DNA from: Chryseobacterium defluvii
GTDB lineage: Bacteria; Bacteroidota; Bacteroidia; Flavobacteriales; Weeksellaceae
Assembly (NCBI RefSeq): GCF_014204415.1
Contig: NZ_JACHLE010000001.1
Span: 930,001-994,000 of the forward strand
DNA length: 64,000 bases
Reading direction: 5' to 3'
A program made the position numbers and the translations under genes. The notes beneath the pieces are model-generated. The model saw only the letters and a list, made by a program, of their open reading frames with translations, was not told where the DNA came from and made no database searches. Positions 7,513 to 15,931 of this stretch are shown here, piece after piece. The stretch's first letter is position 1, and every line of letters begins with the position of its first letter.

Positions 7513-8463
7513 TTAGATCACTTCATCAATATTATAATTCTTATGCTCTCTATGGGTCCTGATGATCATTTCCCCTAAAAACCCAGCTACAAAAAGTAAA
7601 GTTCCCAGGATCATCATAGTCAGGGCAATAAAAAACCAGGGATTATTTGTAATAAGATGTCCGTAAATTCCTCTGGAAACATCAATCAGCTTTGAAATTC
7701 CCAGCCAAAGTGCAGAAAGGAAACCGACAATAAACATCAGGGTTCCCACAGCACCAAAGAAATGCATCGGTCTCCCTCCAAACCGGCTTACAAACCAAAG
7801 GGTAATCAGATCCAGAAACCCACGGACAAATCGTTCTGTTCCGAATTTTGAAGTTCCGTAGGGTCTTGCCTGATGCTGCACTTCTTTTTCCGTAATTCTT
7901 CTGAATCCTGCATTAGCAGCCAATACGGGAATATAGCGATGCATATCTCCATATACGTCTATAGATTTCACCACCTGCTTCTTATAAGCTTTCAGCCCGC
8001 AGTTGAAATCATGAAGATGGACCCCGGATACTTTTCTCGCAGCCGCATTGAAGAGCTTAGACGGAATATTTTTGGTCATTACATTATCAAAGCGTTTCTT
8101 TTTCCAGCCGGAAACAATATCATAATTATCCTCGATCACCATGTTATACAATTCCGGGATCTCTTCCGGAAAGTCCTGAAGATCGGCATCCATAGTAATC
8201 ACCACCTCTCCGTTAACTCTTTCAAAAGCCGCATGCAAAGCCTGTGATTTTCCGTAGTTTCTGGAAAATTTAATAGCATGGATCTGAGGGTGCTGTATTT
8301 TAAGGTTCTCAATGATACTCCATGACAAATCCGTACTCCCGTCATCTACAAACCAGATCTCATAAGACAGATTATTGGTTTTACAAACGTTATCAATCCT
8401 TGAAAAAAGCTCTTCCAAGGAGGCCTTTTCATTAAGTAACGGAATAACTATAGATAAATTCAT
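7513..8463 (-). CDS. Family 2 glycosyltransferase, polyprenyl-phosphate (DPM1/GtrB) type
   Basis: 316 residues. The N-terminal GT-A domain (1-225) begins MNLSIVIPLLNE and has the DDGSTD nucleotide-binding motif (about 40-45) and the metal-binding DADLQD motif (about 93-98). QARPYGTSKFG is the family-conserved segment after the catalytic core. Two C-terminal membrane helices (about 233-257 and 274-300) anchor it to the inner membrane, as in GtrB-like enzymes. It would transfer a hexose from a nucleotide sugar to undecaprenyl phosphate for envelope glycan or glycoprotein synthesis. The sugar is not predictable. Ends 15 bases from the DUF4199 gene and is probably cotranscribed with it. Confidence 0.88.
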   Translation of the reverse strand: MNLSIVIPLLNEKASLEELFSRIDNVCKTNNLSYEIWFVDDGSTDLSWSIIENLKIQHPQIHAIKFSRNYGKSQALHAAFERVNGEVVITMDADLQDFPEEIPELYNMVIEDNYDIVSGWKKKRFDNVMTKNIPSKLFNAAARKVSGVHLHDFNCGLKAYKKQVVKSIDVYGDMHRYIPVLAANAGFRRITEKEVQHQARPYGTSKFGTERFVRGFLDLITLWFVSRFGGRPMHFFGAVGTLMFIVGFLSALWLGISKLIDVSRGIYGHLITNNPWFFIALTMMILGTLLFVAGFLGEMIIRTHREHKNYNIDEVI

Positions 8464-8478
8464 TTAAAATATTGTAAA

Positions 8479-9060
8479 TTATTGCTGACTGGTTCTTGTT
8501 CTGAAAAATGCTCCGAAAAACAGTGACAAAACTACATAAAATATAAGAATTGCTGCAAAATATCCGGAAAAATGACTTACCGTAAGCATATCTTTTCCTT
8601 TAACTGCTTCGGGAGTGAAACTCTGAAGCCTTTCTTTATATTTCTGGTCTAATTCATCAATATCTTTCTGATGTTTCAAGATCTTTCTGGCCGAAGTATA
8701 TTCCTTATTCAGCTCTGTTTTTTGTCTTTGTACATATTGATAATTCAGTAGCCTTTTGGCATCCGTATCTACGAAGTTCAAAAATGCATAGATGCTGAAA
8801 ATGGAAAGAATACCACCCATAAACATGGGTAGAAATGCTCTTTTAAAAGCTGCCCTGAAAGTGACAACCCTGTTGCTGTTCCAATAGGATTTTACTGACC
8901 AGAACGCTGCACCGGCATAGAGAACAGGCAAGAGGAACGCATTGATCTTGAGCGATGTATCAAAATAATTGATTCCTGAATAGAAGTAATACACTATGAA
9001 AAAAATGATCATAGTGGCTATAAAAAGTATAATTCCTAGTGTTGATGGACTTTTCGTCAT
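8479..9060 (-). CDS. DUF4199 family membrane protein
   Basis: 193 residues matching the pattern of the DUF4199 family of Bacteroidetes: four membrane helices (about 8-28, 38-56, 74-96 and 165-185) with a lysine/glutamate-rich cytoplasmic or periplasmic loop (about 105-150) that is likely helical. Function unknown. It sits immediately upstream of the glycosyltransferase on the same strand with 15 bases between them, a pairing common in Flavobacteriia, which suggests a shared envelope role. Confidence 0.75.
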   Translation of the reverse strand: MTKSPSTLGIILFIATMIIFFIVYYFYSGINYFDTSLKINAFLLPVLYAGAAFWSVKSYWNSNRVVTFRAAFKRAFLPMFMGGILSIFSIYAFLNFVDTDAKRLLNYQYVQRQKTELNKEYTSARKILKHQKDIDELDQKYKERLQSFTPEAVKGKDMLTVSHFSGYFAAILIFYVVLSLFFGAFFRTRTSQQ

Positions 9061-9070
9061 AATTTTATCA

Positions 9071-9208
9071 TTTAATAATGTAACAGTTTATCAATATAGC
9101 TGTGCAACAATTATTTATATGCTAATATATTTTATATAATTATTTGACCCTACTAAACTGTTTTATTATTGTTACATTATTACATTGCTATATTGTTATA
9201 TTTTTTTA
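9071..9208. repeat. 8-nt-period inverted-repeat element, no ORF
   Basis: Left arm 9071-9110 is five phased 8-mers (TTTAATAA, TGTAACAG, TTTATCAA, TATAGCTG, TGCAACAA). Right arm 9158-9208 is phased 8-mers of the complementary sort (TTGTTACA, TTATTACA, TTGCTATA, TTGTTATA). Centre is about 47 bp of AT-rich DNA without a gene. It has the same architecture as 1181-1319 but a different unit. It lies between DUF4199 and the SRP RNA promoter. Confidence 0.7.
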
Positions 9209-9305
9209 AAAATTTATTTCTCTAAATTTCAATCTTTTATCTGTGGTCATGTGTTTTCCAGACTATTTTTTCTTTAATTCTGTTTTCTCATTCATAATAA
9301 TTTGC

Positions 9306-9313
9306 TATCTTTG
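9306..9313 (+). promoter_or_regulatory. -7 promoter box for SRP RNA
   Basis: TATCTTTG fits TAnnTTTG and lies five bases before the first base of the mature RNA, the expected distance for a Bacteroidetes sigma-A promoter. No exact -33 TTTG was found. Confidence 0.65.
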
Positions 9314-9317
9314 CACC

Positions 9318-9410
9318 GGCAAGTCCTACACAACCAGCTCCTGAGAATCCTCCAGGGTGGGAACGCAGCAAAGGTAATTGGTCGTAGCGGTGTGATGTAG
9401 ATAGCTTGCC
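9318..9410 (+). ncRNA. ffs: Signal recognition particle RNA (small bacterial type)
   Basis: The RNA guides nascent membrane proteins to the translocon with the protein Ffh. The 5' end GGCAAG pairs with the 3' end CTTGCC. The apical domain contains the conserved asymmetric loop segments around CCAGG and GGGAACGCAGCAA followed by GGTAATTGG, the signature of SRP helix 8. A T-rich run (ATTTTTTATT) follows directly and acts as a termination signal. Length of about 93 nt fits the short SRP RNA class. It is the only stable RNA gene seen in the window. Confidence 0.92.
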
Positions 9411-9429
9411 ATTTTTTATTTCCTTTAGT

Positions 9430-10116
9430 TTAAAATTCAAACTCCTCTCCCAGTTTCGGTAAAACAAGTTCTACATTTTTATCACTGAAATGCTGTAATG
9501 CACTTTCATGATTGATTTTTATTGGCGGGAAGGTATCAAAATGACATCCGATCACCTTTGGTGTTTTCAATAACTCAGCTGCTGCAAAAGCTGCTTTTCT
9601 CGGGCACATGGTATAATGGCTGCCAATAGGTAGAATGGACAGATCTATATGTCCGAATAATCTCGGGAACAGTTCCATATCTGCCATTACACCGGTATCT
9701 CCTGCCAGATAGATGTTTTTACCTTCAGGAAGCCTGAAAATATATCCTACAGGCACGCCTCCGTAGCTTCCGTCCGGAAATGAGCTTGTATGATGGGCCG
9801 GAACCATGGAAATTTTAAGATCATCAATTTTTGCGGATCCTCCTAAGTTCACATCGTCCGTATTCTTGGCATTTTTAAAATAACCGCAAATCTCAGGAAC
9901 CGCAATGATGGTTGCTTCCGGATGATGCTGCAAGACTTCTTCCACATCGGCAATATGATCTCCGTGTGCATGGGTCAACAGGATATAATCTATCTTTTGA
10001 GCGGCGATATCAAAACCCGACTGGGCTTTCTGATAGTTGTAAAAAGGGTCGCTCAAAATGGTTTTGTCTTTATAAGTAAACAAAAAACAGTTTTGTCCCA
10101 GATATTGTATTTTCAT
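9430..10116 (-). CDS. UPF0173 metal-dependent hydrolase (metallo-beta-lactamase fold)
   Basis: 228 residues, the normal length for UPF0173. The metal-binding motif THAHGDHIAD (around residues 49-58) is the MBL-fold HxHxDH, with further ligands in PAHHTSSF (about 111-118), AGDTGV (about 139) and GCHFDT (about 192). Substrate unknown. It is the last gene of a run (menA, SRPBCC, small membrane protein, hydrolase) with gaps of 3 to 12 bases and is probably cotranscribed. Cytoplasmic, no signal peptide. Confidence 0.9.
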   Translation of the reverse strand: MKIQYLGQNCFLFTYKDKTILSDPFYNYQKAQSGFDIAAQKIDYILLTHAHGDHIADVEEVLQHHPEATIIAVPEICGYFKNAKNTDDVNLGGSAKIDDLKISMVPAHHTSSFPDGSYGGVPVGYIFRLPEGKNIYLAGDTGVMADMELFPRLFGHIDLSILPIGSHYTMCPRKAAFAAAELLKTPKVIGCHFDTFPPIKINHESALQHFSDKNVELVLPKLGEEFEF

Positions 10117-10119
10117 TTT

Positions 10120-10404
10120 TTAATTTTTTATTAACAATAGTAAAAGTAATACTGAATATATGCAGCCTGCAGTATTTATAAAGAGGAAAGATCTATTATA
10201 TTTTTTTCCTTTAAATAATGTAAATAAAGCAGGTATAATAAATAGGTTACAAATAATAAAAAAAGGTAATATTAAATATCCAAATCCCATCGCTCCTCCG
10301 TCTGTCATAAGGATTTTTGATGTACCATACAGAAAATAAGGGCTTAAAATCAATACCAATATTGATAATATTATATTAATTCTTTTTATGGTCCGGATAT
10401 TCAC
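10120..10404 (-). CDS. Small uncharacterised three-helix membrane protein
   Basis: 94 residues with three hydrophobic segments (about 8-29, 38-62 and 72-92) separated by short basic loops, including FKGKKYNR. Not recognised. Its stop is three bases from the hydrolase start and its own start is two bases from the SRPBCC stop, which supports it as a real member of the operon. Base composition is more AT-rich than its neighbours. Confidence 0.6.
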   Translation of the reverse strand: MNIRTIKRINIILSILVLILSPYFLYGTSKILMTDGGAMGFGYLILPFFIICNLFIIPALFTLFKGKKYNRSFLFINTAGCIYSVLLLLLLIKN

Positions 10405-10406
10405 CT

Positions 10407-10853
10407 TTATTTCTGCGGGAATTTATCTTCAATCAGGTTGAGTCTGATCCTGTGTTCCAGATAAGCCTTGCAACCATCTAAAACCGTTGTAAAACCTCCA
10501 GTGTTATCATTAATAATTTTTGCCAGATCTTCTCCGGTTTGGATAAATCCGTAGCTTGTAATAACAACAAGAGTTCCTTTTTCCATCTGTTTGAATTCAT
10601 AATCTACATTGGTTACAGGATCTCCCCATATTGTTCTGATCAGCTGGTCTGAGATAATCTCCTCTACTTTTACATCAGATTTCACGCCATACATTTCCCA
10701 TTCCCATGTAACCGTTTTGCCTTCTTCCAATCTTCCGGTAGATTTTGTAAACCAAAAATTAGTAGTAATTTCAGGATTGATGAATGCTTCAAAGACCTCT
10801 TCAACCGGTCTTCTGATCAGCATCTGAGCTTCAACATATACAGTAGAACTCAT
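10407..10853 (-). CDS. SRPBCC / AHSA1-like domain protein
   Basis: 148 residues. The START-like helix-grip fold is suggested by VEAQMLIRRPVEEVFEAFINPEIT at the N-terminus (split here as family pattern of beta strand then helix) and WEWEMYGVKSDVKVEEI in the middle, matching the Activator-of-Hsp90-ATPase-1-like (AHSA1) family. Such proteins bind hydrophobic ligands or act as co-factors; the ligand is unknown. It lies between menA and the small membrane protein in one transcription unit. Confidence 0.8.
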   Translation of the reverse strand: MSSTVYVEAQMLIRRPVEEVFEAFINPEITTNFWFTKSTGRLEEGKTVTWEWEMYGVKSDVKVEEIISDQLIRTIWGDPVTNVDYEFKQMEKGTLVVITSYGFIQTGEDLAKIINDNTGGFTTVLDGCKAYLEHRIRLNLIEDKFPQK

Positions 10854-10865
10854 AATAATAGTATT

Positions 10866-11795
10866 TTAATTAAAATAATTAAGACCGAAAGCCGTAAGAA
10901 CCGCCATCATCAATGTCATGATGCCCACCTGCTTCAGGAAAGGATCAAGTTCTTTCGGTTCTTTTACAGACATTATTTTTCTTCTTAGTTTCATCAGAGG
11001 AAGCAACAAAATCATGACAATGAAAACATAGTAGTTCTGCATCTGTATAAAACCGTTTACTCCTAAAAATATAAGGATCAGGATCAGGGGAAGCTGAAGC
11101 AGGATCATTTCATAGATCATGGCATTTCTGAAGCCTAATCTTAAAGCTAAGCTGTTCTTTCCGGATAACCTGTCGCTTTCAATATCCCTCATATTGTTAA
11201 GGTTAAGGACCGCCATGCTCATCATCCCGATGGCCGTGCCCGGAAGCAAAACGTCCCAGCTGAAAGTTTTTGTAAACAGAAAATAGCTTCCGCAAACGGA
11301 AACCAATCCGAAAAATATGAATACAAAAAGATCTCCCAATCCCATATATCCATAAGGTTTTTTACCCACGGTATAACCGATCGCAGCCAAAATGCTTGCT
11401 ATTCCCAGCCCTATAAAAATATAAAACTCATTCATATGCTCCGGAATAAAAGCAACATACAACAGAGCAACCGTAGCAGCCAGAGATAATATGGAAAAAA
11501 GGATCACCGCATTCTTCATCTGCTTTGCCGTGATCTTTCCTGAGGCTACAGCCCTGGATTCCGCTTCGTTAATCCTTTTGGCATCAGTTCCTTTCACCCC
11601 GTCACCATAATCATTGGCATAGTTTGATAAAACCTGATACAGCAGGGTCACCAGAAGAGCCAGTGCAAATATTTTCCAGTCCCAGGTTCCGCCTTCACCA
11701 TACAGTCTCCATTTTGCAATGAAGGCTCCCATGATAATCCCGCTTAGAGACAGCGGTAATGTTCTCAGCCTTGCGGCTTTTATCCATTCTGACAT
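10866..11795 (-). CDS. menA: 1,4-dihydroxy-2-naphthoate polyprenyltransferase
   Basis: UbiA-superfamily membrane enzyme that attaches the isoprenoid tail to 1,4-dihydroxy-2-naphthoate, giving demethylmenaquinone. 309 residues with about eight or nine membrane helices. The first aspartate-rich motif NYANDYGDGVKGTD lies at about residues 58-71 and the second, RDIESDRLSGK, near residue 208. Menaquinone is the respiratory quinone of Bacteroidetes. menB, the preceding pathway step that makes the naphthoyl-CoA, lies 2 kb upstream in the same cluster, which supports the MenA assignment over other UbiA members. Confidence 0.93.
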   Translation of the reverse strand: MSEWIKAARLRTLPLSLSGIIMGAFIAKWRLYGEGGTWDWKIFALALLVTLLYQVLSNYANDYGDGVKGTDAKRINEAESRAVASGKITAKQMKNAVILFSILSLAATVALLYVAFIPEHMNEFYIFIGLGIASILAAIGYTVGKKPYGYMGLGDLFVFIFFGLVSVCGSYFLFTKTFSWDVLLPGTAIGMMSMAVLNLNNMRDIESDRLSGKNSLALRLGFRNAMIYEMILLQLPLILILIFLGVNGFIQMQNYYVFIVMILLLPLMKLRRKIMSVKEPKELDPFLKQVGIMTLMMAVLTAFGLNYFN

Positions 11796-11801
11796 TATTA
11801 T

Positions 11802-13304
11802 TTATTTTGAATGATTTTTAGACTTTTCTATTGTATAGATCATATAATTGAAAAGTCTCTTTGCTTTTAAAAAATCTACTGCAGAAAAGCTAAATCTGCC
11901 TGCAGACGTATATAAGATAATACTTCCTATGTTCGCTTTTCTTTGCCAAAAATACTGAGAAATTTTCACAGTCTGAAGTTTTTCTATTTCAAAAGTACGG
12001 TAATGGATGTCCCAAAATCCGGATCTCAGCCTGATAAATCTGTCACTGTAATATAACCTGAGATTAAGGAAAGAAACCACTAAGAAGAGCTCCACAATAA
12101 TGAAATAGGCTAAAACTATCAGCCAATAATCCATCAGCAGGTTCTTATTAAAAATACAAATTAAAACCAGCGGAAAAATAATCCATTTCATGTTATTCAC
12201 GACAAGCCATCTGAAATTGGGTTTAAGAGCATGTTTAAACTCTGGTTCCTGTTTCCAGATCGAAAAAATTAATTTTTCTTTTTCGCTTTGATGGATACCC
12301 GGAACAGAGGAAACATTTTTCTCATCTTCCCCTTTACCCATTTGAAGGAATCTGATGAACGAAACATTCAGTTTTCTCTGGATCCAGTTTTGGGTTTCTG
12401 TAATTACCTGCACTTTAGTTTTGGTAACTATAGCATTCTTTGTATTGAATAAACCGTATTCTAATGATAAACGCTGATCATTCTCAGCGATCCTGAAGTT
12501 ATAATAGCGGATCAATGTACGTATCACATTGATGAGAACACCCAGAATGACCACAAAAAAGATCAGCCCAGCAATAACGGGAACCGAGAACGTCATGAGC
12601 TGTGAAGTAAGCTCTTCATAATTGAGCCTGGTTTCAAAATCAGCTTTATCCAGCAGGTCATTGACCTGAAAGATCCCGTAAATACCTAAACTTATTAAGG
12701 CAAAGAAACTCTGGACATAGTTTGCTGTGAATCCGTATTTTAATAAACTGAGGGTTGAGATCCTGATGCTTTGCGGAGCTGTTTTTTCTTCAACAGGTTC
12801 GTTCGTATTTTCTATCTTCAGATCATTTTCTGAAAGAAGGTATTTTTTCAGATCCACGGCATTCTGACGGGAAAGCGCAGAAACAGAAACTTCTTTCTCT
12901 GAACTTCCCGGTGTATCGATCTCCAGTTTATAGATATTAAATATGCGGTGGATAAACGGTTGGGAAATATTAACTTCCTGGATCTTATCTTTTTTGATCT
13001 TTATGGTTGATTTATTGATAATGCCTTTATGGATCACAAATTCCTCATTTTCCGGATCTATATAATATTTGAAATTATAATACTGTAAAACCGCTGAAAC
13101 AATTAAAAGAATTAAAACCGCAATTATAAAAAGAACAATGAATACCGGGCTTATATCCTTTTTTTTGAAAAAAAATATGAAGATCAGCGCCCAGGAATTC
13201 TTGATCACCTGCCCTATGGAATACAAAAAAAGCAGTACAATCCCCGTCCTCGATTGTCTCTGAGGCTGGAAAAAAGAGTTATGCTCCTGTTCCATCTTCT
13301 GCAT
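11802..13304 (-). CDS. Bacterial PH-domain membrane protein (YdbT/bPH2 type)
   Basis: 500 residues with paired hydrophobic hairpins followed by bPH2 beta-rich domains: helices near 23-45 and 52-72 then a PH segment with IHKGIINKSTIKIKKDKIQEV, and a second set with RLSLEYGLFNTKNAIVTKTKV near residue 285. A third C-terminal unit (FIRLRSGFWDIHYRTFEIEK) completes the typical YdbT repeat. Function unknown; in Bacillus, YdbS/YdbT affect resistance to certain bacteriocins. The frame overlaps the end of the upstream YdbS-like gene by 26 bases (17 if Met4 is used), so the two are translationally coupled. Confidence 0.82.
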   Translation of the reverse strand: MQKMEQEHNSFFQPQRQSRTGIVLLFLYSIGQVIKNSWALIFIFFFKKKDISPVFIVLFIIAVLILLIVSAVLQYYNFKYYIDPENEEFVIHKGIINKSTIKIKKDKIQEVNISQPFIHRIFNIYKLEIDTPGSSEKEVSVSALSRQNAVDLKKYLLSENDLKIENTNEPVEEKTAPQSIRISTLSLLKYGFTANYVQSFFALISLGIYGIFQVNDLLDKADFETRLNYEELTSQLMTFSVPVIAGLIFFVVILGVLINVIRTLIRYYNFRIAENDQRLSLEYGLFNTKNAIVTKTKVQVITETQNWIQRKLNVSFIRFLQMGKGEDEKNVSSVPGIHQSEKEKLIFSIWKQEPEFKHALKPNFRWLVVNNMKWIIFPLVLICIFNKNLLMDYWLIVLAYFIIVELFLVVSFLNLRLYYSDRFIRLRSGFWDIHYRTFEIEKLQTVKISQYFWQRKANIGSIILYTSAGRFSFSAVDFLKAKRLFNYMIYTIEKSKNHSK

Positions 13305-13824
13305 ATTCAGCTTTGATATTTTTCAGGATCAGATCATTAATTCCTTCTGCAGTTTCTTCCGGCAAACCGTTAACGGATATATCACCGGCGTCGGTTCCTG
13401 CTGTGTATACGGAAATGGATTTCAGTTTCAGTATTTTTGAAAACCAACCCTGTTCTACTTTAACGTGCTGTATCCTGTTAAAAGGTACAATGATCAATGT
13501 TCTTTTCAGCCAGCCGTGCTGGTAAACGAGGTCATTTTCCCGAACTGCATATTTTCTGTACTTAAAGCCTATAGCCGCACTCAGGAATAAAAAGGCAATC
13601 AATAATACAACGACTGTAAATACCATTCCTATCTGAAGTGATGAAAAATCTTCGCGAAAGAAAAGATAAGCCGCTAAAAATCCTGAAAGCAAAAACAGTG
13701 AAAATAAAATAGTATTCAGGATGATTATTTTAAAATACTGCGGAGAAACCGGAGTGAGTTCCAAATCCTCAAAATTTGGAATTTCAAGATCAAAAAGCTG
13801 CTTATTTTCAAATTTTTGTTCCAT
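13279..13824 (-). CDS. Bacterial PH-domain membrane protein (YdbS type)
   Basis: 181 residues. Two membrane helices (about 33-53 and 63-86) followed by a single bPH2 domain: the segment NDLVYQHGWLKRTLIIVPFNRIQHVKVEQGW is the characteristic part, here spanning about residues 98-128. It overlaps the following YdbT-like gene, a conserved YdbS-YdbT pair. The pair is placed between menB and menA, so expression may be coordinated with menaquinone synthesis, though no functional link is known. Confidence 0.82.
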   Translation of the reverse strand: MEQKFENKQLFDLEIPNFEDLELTPVSPQYFKIIILNTILFSLFLLSGFLAAYLFFREDFSSLQIGMVFTVVVLLIAFLFLSAAIGFKYRKYAVRENDLVYQHGWLKRTLIIVPFNRIQHVKVEQGWFSKILKLKSISVYTAGTDAGDISVNGLPEETAEGINDLILKNIKAEYAEDGTGA

Positions 13825-13869
13825 TAACTGATCAGAAACCCAGTTTTTGAGTTTCCCGGTTGTATTGGT

Positions 13870-14706
13870 TTATGATATCCACTGATTTTCTCCAAAGTTT
13901 GGCTTTCTTTTTTCCAGGAATGCATTTCTTCCTTCTTTTGCCTCTTCGGTCATATACGCTAAACGGGTGGCTTCTCCTGCAAAAACCTGCTGCCCTACCA
14001 TTCCGTCATCTGTAAGGTTCATAGCGAATTTCAGCATCCTGATAGAGGTAGGGGATTTTGCCAGTATTTCCTGTGCCCATTCGTAAGCCGTATCTTCCAG
14101 TTCATCGTGAGGGATCACTGCATTCACCATTCCCATATCGAATGCTTCCTGGGCGGAATAATTTCTTCCTAAAAAGAAGATCTCACGGGCTTTTTTCTGG
14201 CCCACCATTTTCGCTAAATAAGCAGAACCGTAGCCACCGTCAAAGCTTGTAACATCCGCATCGGTCTGTTTGAAAATAGCATGTTCCTTACTCGCTAAAG
14301 TAAGGTCGCAAACCACATGAAGTGAATGCCCACCGCCTACTGCCCAACCCGGAACTACTGCAATCACAGCTTTCGGCATGAAACGGATGAGACGCTGAAC
14401 TTCTAAGATATTTAACCGGTGCCTTCCGTCTTCACCTACATATCCCTGATGCCCCCTCGCTTTCTGATCGCCGCCACTGCAAAATGCCCAGCCTCCGTCT
14501 TTAGGGCTCGGCCCTTCTCCCGAAAGCAATACAACCCCTATTGAAGGATCTTCTGAAGCATCATAAAAGGCATCATATAATTCCGAAGTCGTTTTGGGCC
14601 TGAAAGCATTACGGATCTCCGGTCTGTTGAAAGCAATCCTTGCTACTCCGTTACATTTTTTATAGGTAATATCCTCGTATTCTTTGGCGGTTTTCCACTC
14701 GATCAT
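13870..14706 (-). CDS. menB: 1,4-dihydroxy-2-naphthoyl-CoA synthase
   Basis: Crotonase-fold enzyme that cyclises O-succinylbenzoyl-CoA to 1,4-dihydroxy-2-naphthoyl-CoA in menaquinone synthesis. 278 residues, typical MenB length. Diagnostic features: GWAFCSGGDQKARG oxyanion segment (about 72-85), GWAVGGGHSLHVVCDLT (about 121-137), and DGGYGSAYLAKMVG with the MenB-type aspartate/tyrosine region. The C-terminal KRKPNFGENQWIS is typical. First gene of the menB-ydbS-ydbT-menA run. A -7 box (TATATTTG, minus strand, 14724-14731) lies just upstream. Confidence 0.95.
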   Translation of the reverse strand: MIEWKTAKEYEDITYKKCNGVARIAFNRPEIRNAFRPKTTSELYDAFYDASEDPSIGVVLLSGEGPSPKDGGWAFCSGGDQKARGHQGYVGEDGRHRLNILEVQRLIRFMPKAVIAVVPGWAVGGGHSLHVVCDLTLASKEHAIFKQTDADVTSFDGGYGSAYLAKMVGQKKAREIFFLGRNYSAQEAFDMGMVNAVIPHDELEDTAYEWAQEILAKSPTSIRMLKFAMNLTDDGMVGQQVFAGEATRLAYMTEEAKEGRNAFLEKRKPNFGENQWIS

Positions 14707-14723
14707 TTTGTAAAAATTTTTCT

Positions 14724-14731
14724 CAAATATA
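14724..14731 (-). promoter_or_regulatory. -7 promoter box upstream of menB
   Basis: TATATTTG on the minus strand, 18 bases before the menB start. A possible -33 TTTG lies at 14757-14760 with 25-base spacing, slightly longer than usual. Confidence 0.45.
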
Positions 14732-14824
14732 CGGAATTACAGAGAATTTTAACATTCAAATTTGATGATAATCACCCGAAAAATATTAAAATAAACTATA
14801 TTCTGCCCAGAGTAAAAAACAAAA

Positions 14825-14849
14825 AACCGGAACAATATCTGTTCCGGTT
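14825..14849 (-). terminator. Rho-independent terminator after the TPR gene
   Basis: Perfect 10-bp stem (AACCGGAACA with TGTTCCGGTT) and 5-nt loop, followed on the minus strand by a T-rich tract. Ends transcription of the gyrA-TPR unit. Confidence 0.85.
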
Positions 14850-14870
14850 CCGGTTATTCTTTAAAAGAAA

Positions 14871-15902
14871 TTATTGTTTAGGCTGTTGTGCCTGAAGTTC
14901 AGCTTCTTTAGCTTTCATTTCAGCCATTTTTGGCTGATTTTTAGTTATTCCGTAGATGTTTTTTAGTGTGGTAACCGCTTCTAAATTGGTCGGATTGGTC
15001 TGATACCATTTTTCAGCATAGGGTAAAGCCTTATCGAATCTTGCTTTTCTGGCTTCGATAAGTTCCGTTGCTTTATCTGGATCCGATTTTCTTACTGCAT
15101 TGATATCGTTGACTGCTTTTTCATCATCTCCGATAACTGTCAACACCAGGTTCTGATGTGCATTGGACATAGCCGGCTGAAGCTCAAGTGCTTTTTTGAA
15201 TGAAGTTTCTGCATCCGCTACCGTGGCCGGATTTTTAGACTGTAATACTCCCAGGTTATACCAATTGGTAGCATCGTTAGGATTTTTAGCCAGCTGCTCT
15301 TTCAGGTTGACCATGAATTTATCGGTATCTCCGGCCTGATAAAGAGCGGTTCCCTGAAATTCTTTTAACTTGGTGCTATTAGGGAATTTTGCCAATCCTT
15401 TTTCAATAATAGCTAAGGCTTCATTATTTTTCTTTGCATTCAAAAGCAGTGTAGCCTGTGTTTCATACAGGTCGGCTTCTACGCTTTTAGTCTGCTCTGT
15501 TTTAAAATCAGTATAATCTTTGCTGGTTTTTTTAAGGATCTCCCAGGTATTCTTGTCATAAGTTGAAACCTGACCGTTTTTATCTTTGGCAGTATAAGTA
15601 GTCTGAACTCCTGTATACCCGGAATTGATCAAATCTGTATATATTTTAATAGCTTCATCCACATTATTAGCCAATGCATAGCTAACTCCTGCATAATACA
15701 TATATAATTTGTCTTCCTGACCATTCGTCTTTAATAAGTTATATACTTCTAAAAACTTGGGAGCAGCAGCAGCATAGTTTTTTACATTATACGCATCCAT
15801 AGCTGCTTTATTAGCACTCTGAAGCTTTGCGTTAATATCTTCCTTTTGCCCAAAAGCAAAGGCAGACGCCACAATAGCCATACCTAAAATTAGCTTTCTC
15901 AT
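14871..15902 (-). CDS. Exported tetratricopeptide-repeat protein
   Basis: 343 residues from ATG 15902 (MRKLILGMAIVASAFAFGQ); two upstream codons in frame are not needed. Signal peptide cleaved near Gly-Gln, so periplasmic. TPR-like helix pairs occur throughout: KNYAAAAPKFLEVYNLLKTNG near residue 42, NNEALAIIEKGLAKFPNSTKL near 160, and a canonical unit around 205-240 with ATNWYNLGVLQSK and AETSFKKALELQPAMSNAH. TPRs mediate protein-protein contacts; the partner is unknown. It follows gyrA by 29 bases and precedes a strong terminator. Confidence 0.85.
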   Translation of the reverse strand: MRKLILGMAIVASAFAFGQKEDINAKLQSANKAAMDAYNVKNYAAAAPKFLEVYNLLKTNGQEDKLYMYYAGVSYALANNVDEAIKIYTDLINSGYTGVQTTYTAKDKNGQVSTYDKNTWEILKKTSKDYTDFKTEQTKSVEADLYETQATLLLNAKKNNEALAIIEKGLAKFPNSTKLKEFQGTALYQAGDTDKFMVNLKEQLAKNPNDATNWYNLGVLQSKNPATVADAETSFKKALELQPAMSNAHQNLVLTVIGDDEKAVNDINAVRKSDPDKATELIEARKARFDKALPYAEKWYQTNPTNLEAVTTLKNIYGITKNQPKMAEMKAKEAELQAQQPKQ

Positions 15903-15931
15903 AATCACTATTTTATATTAATTGTACAAAT

